Source: CAZZBK01 sp964652155 (GTDB lineage: Bacteria; Planctomycetota; Planctomycetia; Pirellulales; PNKZ01). Taken from it: a stretch of 15,890 bases of DNA. Positions within the stretch are counted from its first letter, which is position 1. The number at the start of each line of letters is the position of its first letter. The notes under the pieces are model-generated. The model was not told the DNA's origin and made no database searches. It was given only the letters and a program-made list of their open reading frames with translations. Below are positions 13,399 through 15,890 of this stretch, in pieces. The DNA lies in assembly GCA_964652155.1 (NCBI GenBank), contig CAZZBK010000138.1, forward strand, positions 1 to 15,890, in the 5' to 3' direction. The position numbers were made by a program, and so were the translations under genes.

Positions 13399-13660
13399 GG
13401 GGGCTGTCCTCGCTCATGGCGTGGCGCCCTTCTGCCACTGCCATCTCTAGAAGGTTGACGATCTCGTTGAGGGCTTGGAGCTTCAGCGCGGCCGAGCGGC
13501 GCCCCTCATCATCCATTGGGGCCGCGTCGATCATGTCAGCGATCAGCCGCTCCCGCGTGCGTTCGATGTGCTCTTTGACAATCGGGCTATCGAGCAGCGC
13601 ACGGCTCCGCTGCCCGGCCGCTATCTTCTGCCGGGTGCGGAATTCTTTGCTGTCGGTCAT
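13391..13660 (-). CDS. Small helical protein between portal and scaffold, function unknown
   Basis: The 89-residue protein is predicted to be almost entirely helical and is rich in Arg, Glu and Ala. It holds an amphipathic stretch ERTRERLIADMIDAAPMDDE (residues 33-52), followed by a second helix, LKLQALNEIVNLLEMAV. Proteins of this size and pattern are often found between portal and scaffold in P22/SU10-like phages; no role is established that I can name. It starts in the portal stop (ATGA, 4-nt overlap). Its own last codons contain the scaffold start and its ribosome binding site (8-nt overlap), so it is translated in the middle of a coupled chain. No membrane segment or cysteine is present. 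A packaging or assembly cofactor is conceivable but unproven. Confidence 0.75.
   Translation of the reverse strand: MTDSKEFRTRQKIAAGQRSRALLDSPIVKEHIERTRERLIADMIDAAPMDDEGRRSAALKLQALNEIVNLLEMAVAEGRHAMSEDSPHE
13407..13411 (-). promoter_or_regulatory. Ribosome binding site for the scaffold gene
   Basis: GAGGA lies 8 nt upstream of ATG 13398-13396, inside the end of the preceding small gene. It is one of the best-formed Shine-Dalgarno sites in the window, consistent with a product needed in large amounts. Confidence 0.6.
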
Positions 13661-15795
13661 CCGATCTGCCCACCCATGCGGACCTTGCCGCCGAGGTCGT
13701 CGTTGGCGCCCTGGCCAATGCCAGCAAACGCCTCACGCTGCGACTTACGCTCCGCAAGCTGTGCTTCGACCTGGGCTTTCCAGGCTGCCAGCTCCATCTC
13801 GCGGTTTGTGCGCTCCATCGCAATCTCACGCTCGGAAGCGATGCGCGCCAAAGCGATCTCACGCTCCTGAGCGAGCTTGGCCGTATTGTGCTGCGCTTCT
13901 GCCGCCAGCTTCGCCTGGTCCGCCTGCGCCTTGAGCTTGATCTCTTCCATCTTGGGATCAGGCTGCTCTTGCGGGGCCGGCTCCTGCGTGATCTCGCCCC
14001 AGAACTGGTCGGCGTCTTTGTAGCCCATGGCCTGGGTCAGCCTGGCAAGCGTGGTGCGGTAGTGGCGAAGGCCCACGAGCGGATTGGAGAACCCACCCTT
14101 GAGCAGGATGGTCTCCTGCTTCGCCGCGATCATGCTCAGGTTATTGATCTGCTGCTGACGGTTGGCAGCGCTCATGCCGACGTGAATACGGACGGACATC
14201 TCGTCCGACCACGAGCGCGGGTCGATCTCGAACCACTTGCCAAGCACCTTGACCATGCGCGGCTTGTCCTGGTGCGCGCAGACGAGGCACAGGATGTGCT
14301 GAAACACCTCCTCGAGCGCGACGCCGAGCCAGCGGGCTACCATCTCAATTCGTGAGTTGGCTGCGGCCTGTAGGGCCTCGATGCCGCCGAAAGTATCCGT
14401 TATGGCCTTCGGTGCGAGGCCCTGCGCGTGGCGGGTGACGCCGGACGCTTCCTCGCTGCGCTGGTCCATGTATTCCATGACGGTCAGCGCCGGCCCCGAC
14501 ACGTCGGGCGTGGTCAGCGTCATCACGGCTTCGTTGGGGTTGCCTTGGGTGCGGATGACGCCGCCAACCTCGTTATCGAGCAGGTCGTTAAGCCCATCGG
14601 CGCCGAGGCGCTTCACGTCGACCGCCTTCTGGGGCGTGAGCGACTGGTCGAGGCTGTCGAGGATGCGCCGCATGATGACGGTGCGGATCTTCTGCAGGTC
14701 CACCAGCACGTCGTACATGCTGCGGCCGGCGATCTTGTGCGAGACGCGGATCGGGGTCCAGGCCACGTATTCCGAGCGGTCGACGCGCTCATTGTAGAGC
14801 ACGACGTTACCGACCCGCTTCACGTGGCGCAGTTCGACGATTCCGTCCCCGTCGAAGTCGATGCGCTTGAACTCTTCCAGCAACTCGACTTGGCGATCCT
14901 CGAGCCGATTGCCGTCCACCGACGACGTGTCGATGCCCTCGTCCTGATGACGCGCCGTGAAGCGCGGATCGGACTCGATCTCGAAGCTGTCCCCACTCGA
15001 CGCGAACTCGCGCAGTCCTTCCTCTTGATCGGGAAACTGGCGGATGAGGTCGACCAGATAGACGCGGCGCTTGCGGCGGTGGTAGCTCGCATCGGCGAGG
15101 CTCTTGGCCCGGCGAGAGACGGCGAACTCCTCCGGCGGCACCGCTTCGACGCACACCTTGCCCATGCCGGGGCGTTTCTTGAACTCGAGCACGAACGTGC
15201 CGTCAGGCTGCGGCTCGATGCCGGTGATCTCGTAGCCGGGGTCGGTGGCATACTTCTCAACGAGCTGCGCCGACGCGCCCTCGATCACGTCGGCCGGCTT
15301 GTCCTCCGGATCCTCCCAGGCCACGTGCATGACACCTTGGCGCTGCAGCAGCCCGTCGAAGGCAAAGTCGTGGATGTTGGTCTCGCCCTTGTTGTCCTTG
15401 AAAAAGATGTGCTCGAGGTAGGAGGCGCCCAACTTGACCCGGCTCACCTTGGCGTTGGGGTCCTCGAGCTCGTCCTCTGGCGACACGGCCTCGAGGCTGA
15501 CGAGCTCGTCGCTCGACAGGAACACCCGCATCAGCGACGGCATGATCCAGTTAATCGTGTCCTCGATGTCGTGCATGACGACACGGGACCGGCCCTCGCG
15601 CTCGTCGCCGTAGGGGCGGGCGTAGTAGCGGTCGATGGCCTGGGCCTGGTTGTCGGCCAGCTCAGACGAGTGATACGAGCTGGCGTCGCTCTCCTCCTGC
15701 TTGAGGATCGCGACGAGCTCGTCTTCGGTCATGCCCTCGCGATCAGTCTCGGGCTTGCGCTCGAGCATGTCGTCGGCGTCCATGTCGTCGCTCAA
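13657..15795 (-). CDS. Portal protein (head-to-tail connector), P22/SU10-like
   Basis: This 712-residue protein should form the dodecameric ring at one capsid vertex through which DNA is packaged and ejected. Its length fits the large podovirus portals (about 600-750 residues). Recognisable stretches are the acidic N-terminus, the core around IEDTINWIMPSLMRVFLSSD (about residues 77-96), and the segment with RSMYDVLVDLQKIRTVIMRR that corresponds to the portal stem/wing region. An APKAITDTFGGI segment follows. Residues about 612-690 form a highly charged, Ala-rich coiled coil with 11-residue repeats, probably the barrel or crown that projects into the head. The start is TTG at 15795, chosen over ATG at 15783 because of the well-spaced AGAGGG; the frame itself stays open to the window edge. 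The upstream gene ends inside the start codon (TTGA). The downstream gene begins in its stop (ATGA). Portal identity is firm; the exact start is less so. Confidence 0.92.
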   Translation of the reverse strand: MSDDMDADDMLERKPETDREGMTEDELVAILKQEESDASSYHSSELADNQAQAIDRYYARPYGDEREGRSRVVMHDIEDTINWIMPSLMRVFLSSDELVSLEAVSPEDELEDPNAKVSRVKLGASYLEHIFFKDNKGETNIHDFAFDGLLQRQGVMHVAWEDPEDKPADVIEGASAQLVEKYATDPGYEITGIEPQPDGTFVLEFKKRPGMGKVCVEAVPPEEFAVSRRAKSLADASYHRRKRRVYLVDLIRQFPDQEEGLREFASSGDSFEIESDPRFTARHQDEGIDTSSVDGNRLEDRQVELLEEFKRIDFDGDGIVELRHVKRVGNVVLYNERVDRSEYVAWTPIRVSHKIAGRSMYDVLVDLQKIRTVIMRRILDSLDQSLTPQKAVDVKRLGADGLNDLLDNEVGGVIRTQGNPNEAVMTLTTPDVSGPALTVMEYMDQRSEEASGVTRHAQGLAPKAITDTFGGIEALQAAANSRIEMVARWLGVALEEVFQHILCLVCAHQDKPRMVKVLGKWFEIDPRSWSDEMSVRIHVGMSAANRQQQINNLSMIAAKQETILLKGGFSNPLVGLRHYRTTLARLTQAMGYKDADQFWGEITQEPAPQEQPDPKMEEIKLKAQADQAKLAAEAQHNTAKLAQEREIALARIASEREIAMERTNREMELAAWKAQVEAQLAERKSQREAFAGIGQGANDDLGGKVRMGGQIG
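13801..13866 (-). repeat. Two 33-bp tandem units coding for a hendecad coiled coil
   Basis: Portal residues 644-665 consist of two 11-residue units, EREIALARIAS then EREIAMERTNR, followed by a weaker third (EMELAAW). At DNA level the units share a near-identical run around 'atctcacgctc' on the plus strand. An 11-residue period is typical of an untwisted or right-handed coiled coil, which fits a portal barrel helix. Confidence 0.6.
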
Positions 15796-15890
15796 GCGAT
15801 CGTCCCTCTGTTGACGCGACGCATGGTGATTGGTGCAGGTTTCGTGACCGCGTGACGGAGCATCATCACCGCGTAGCGGGTGGCGCTCAT
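15792..15890 (-). CDS. terL: Probable terminase large subunit, C-terminal tip (partial, runs off the window)
   Basis: A 32-residue minus-strand frame is open to the right edge and ends in TGA at 15794-15792. Its residues 1-14, MSATRYAVMMLRHA, resemble the C-terminal end of many phage terminase large subunits, where an Asp-Asp stretch is followed by a helix of the type (S/C)ATRYAxMxLR. If so, the ATG at the very edge is an internal codon and not a start. The position immediately upstream of the portal gene is the standard place for the terminase. The stop overlaps the TTG start of the portal gene (TTGA), suggesting coupled translation. Too little is present to see the ATPase or nuclease motifs, so the call rests on the short C-terminal match and on gene order. 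The alternative is a separate small ORF starting at 15890. Confidence 0.55.
   Translation of the reverse strand: MSATRYAVMMLRHAVTKPAPITMRRVNRGTIA
15804..15809 (-). promoter_or_regulatory. Ribosome binding site for the portal gene (supports TTG start)
   Basis: On the minus strand AGAGGG lies 8 nt upstream of the TTG at 15795. The first in-frame ATG (15783-15781) would be 20 nt from it, too far for efficient use. This favours TTG as the real initiation codon. Confidence 0.55.

Noticed and set aside
14428..15855. Long plus-strand open frame (475 codons) over the portal gene
   Set aside because: It lies wholly antisense to the clear portal gene, its translation is Val/Leu/Arg/His-rich without domains, and GC-rich genes commonly leave such open antisense frames.

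Overview
This window is the structural (head, neck and injection) module of a short-tailed, podovirus-like tailed phage or a prophage of that type. All but one of its genes lie on the minus strand, so the transcript runs right to left. The sequence is GC-rich, roughly 60-65% by eye. Almost every gene overlaps the next by 1-22 nt or abuts it, as is typical of a late phage operon. The host cannot be read directly. High GC, and a small protein resembling the Rhodobacter gene-transfer-agent 'spike base' family, make an alphaproteobacterial host a reasonable guess only.

Layout in transcript order: the C-terminal tip of a probable terminase large subunit (15890-15792, cut by the window edge); portal (15795-13657, TTG start); a small helical protein (13660-13391); scaffolding protein (13398-12334); SU10/DUF5309-type major capsid protein (12320-11364); a small conserved protein (11364-11041); a spike-base-like protein (11044-10682); a repeat-containing head or tail fibre/decoration protein (10675-9617); an SU10/P22-gp4-like head-tail adaptor (9617-8970); a P22-gp10-like stabilization (nozzle) protein (8968-7418); a small beta-rich protein (7421-7125); a GNAT-like protein (7146-6727, GTG start); and three probable internal (ejection) proteins. 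These three are a Ser/Thr-rich one (6730-5666), one with an N-terminal GH24 lysozyme domain (5666-3969), and a 728-residue one with Gly/Ala-rich hydrophobic stretches (3972-1786, GTG start). After a break come a small Gln/Met-rich protein (1566-1282) and a tail-collar fibre protein (1274 to the left edge, incomplete).

How they work together: the terminase packages DNA through the portal into a procapsid built by scaffold plus capsid protein. Adaptor and stabilization proteins close the neck. The ejection proteins, one carrying a wall-degrading lysozyme, presumably leave the head to carry DNA across the envelope. The collar-domain fibre binds the host.

The one gene against the grain is a 69-residue protein with two predicted membrane helices on the plus strand (1602-1811). 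It sits in the only sizeable gap of the operon and overlaps the 3' end of the large ejection gene tail to tail. It is the best candidate here for something undescribed. There is no RNA gene, CRISPR array, insertion sequence or convincing terminator in the window, and no stretch over 300 bases is gene-free.
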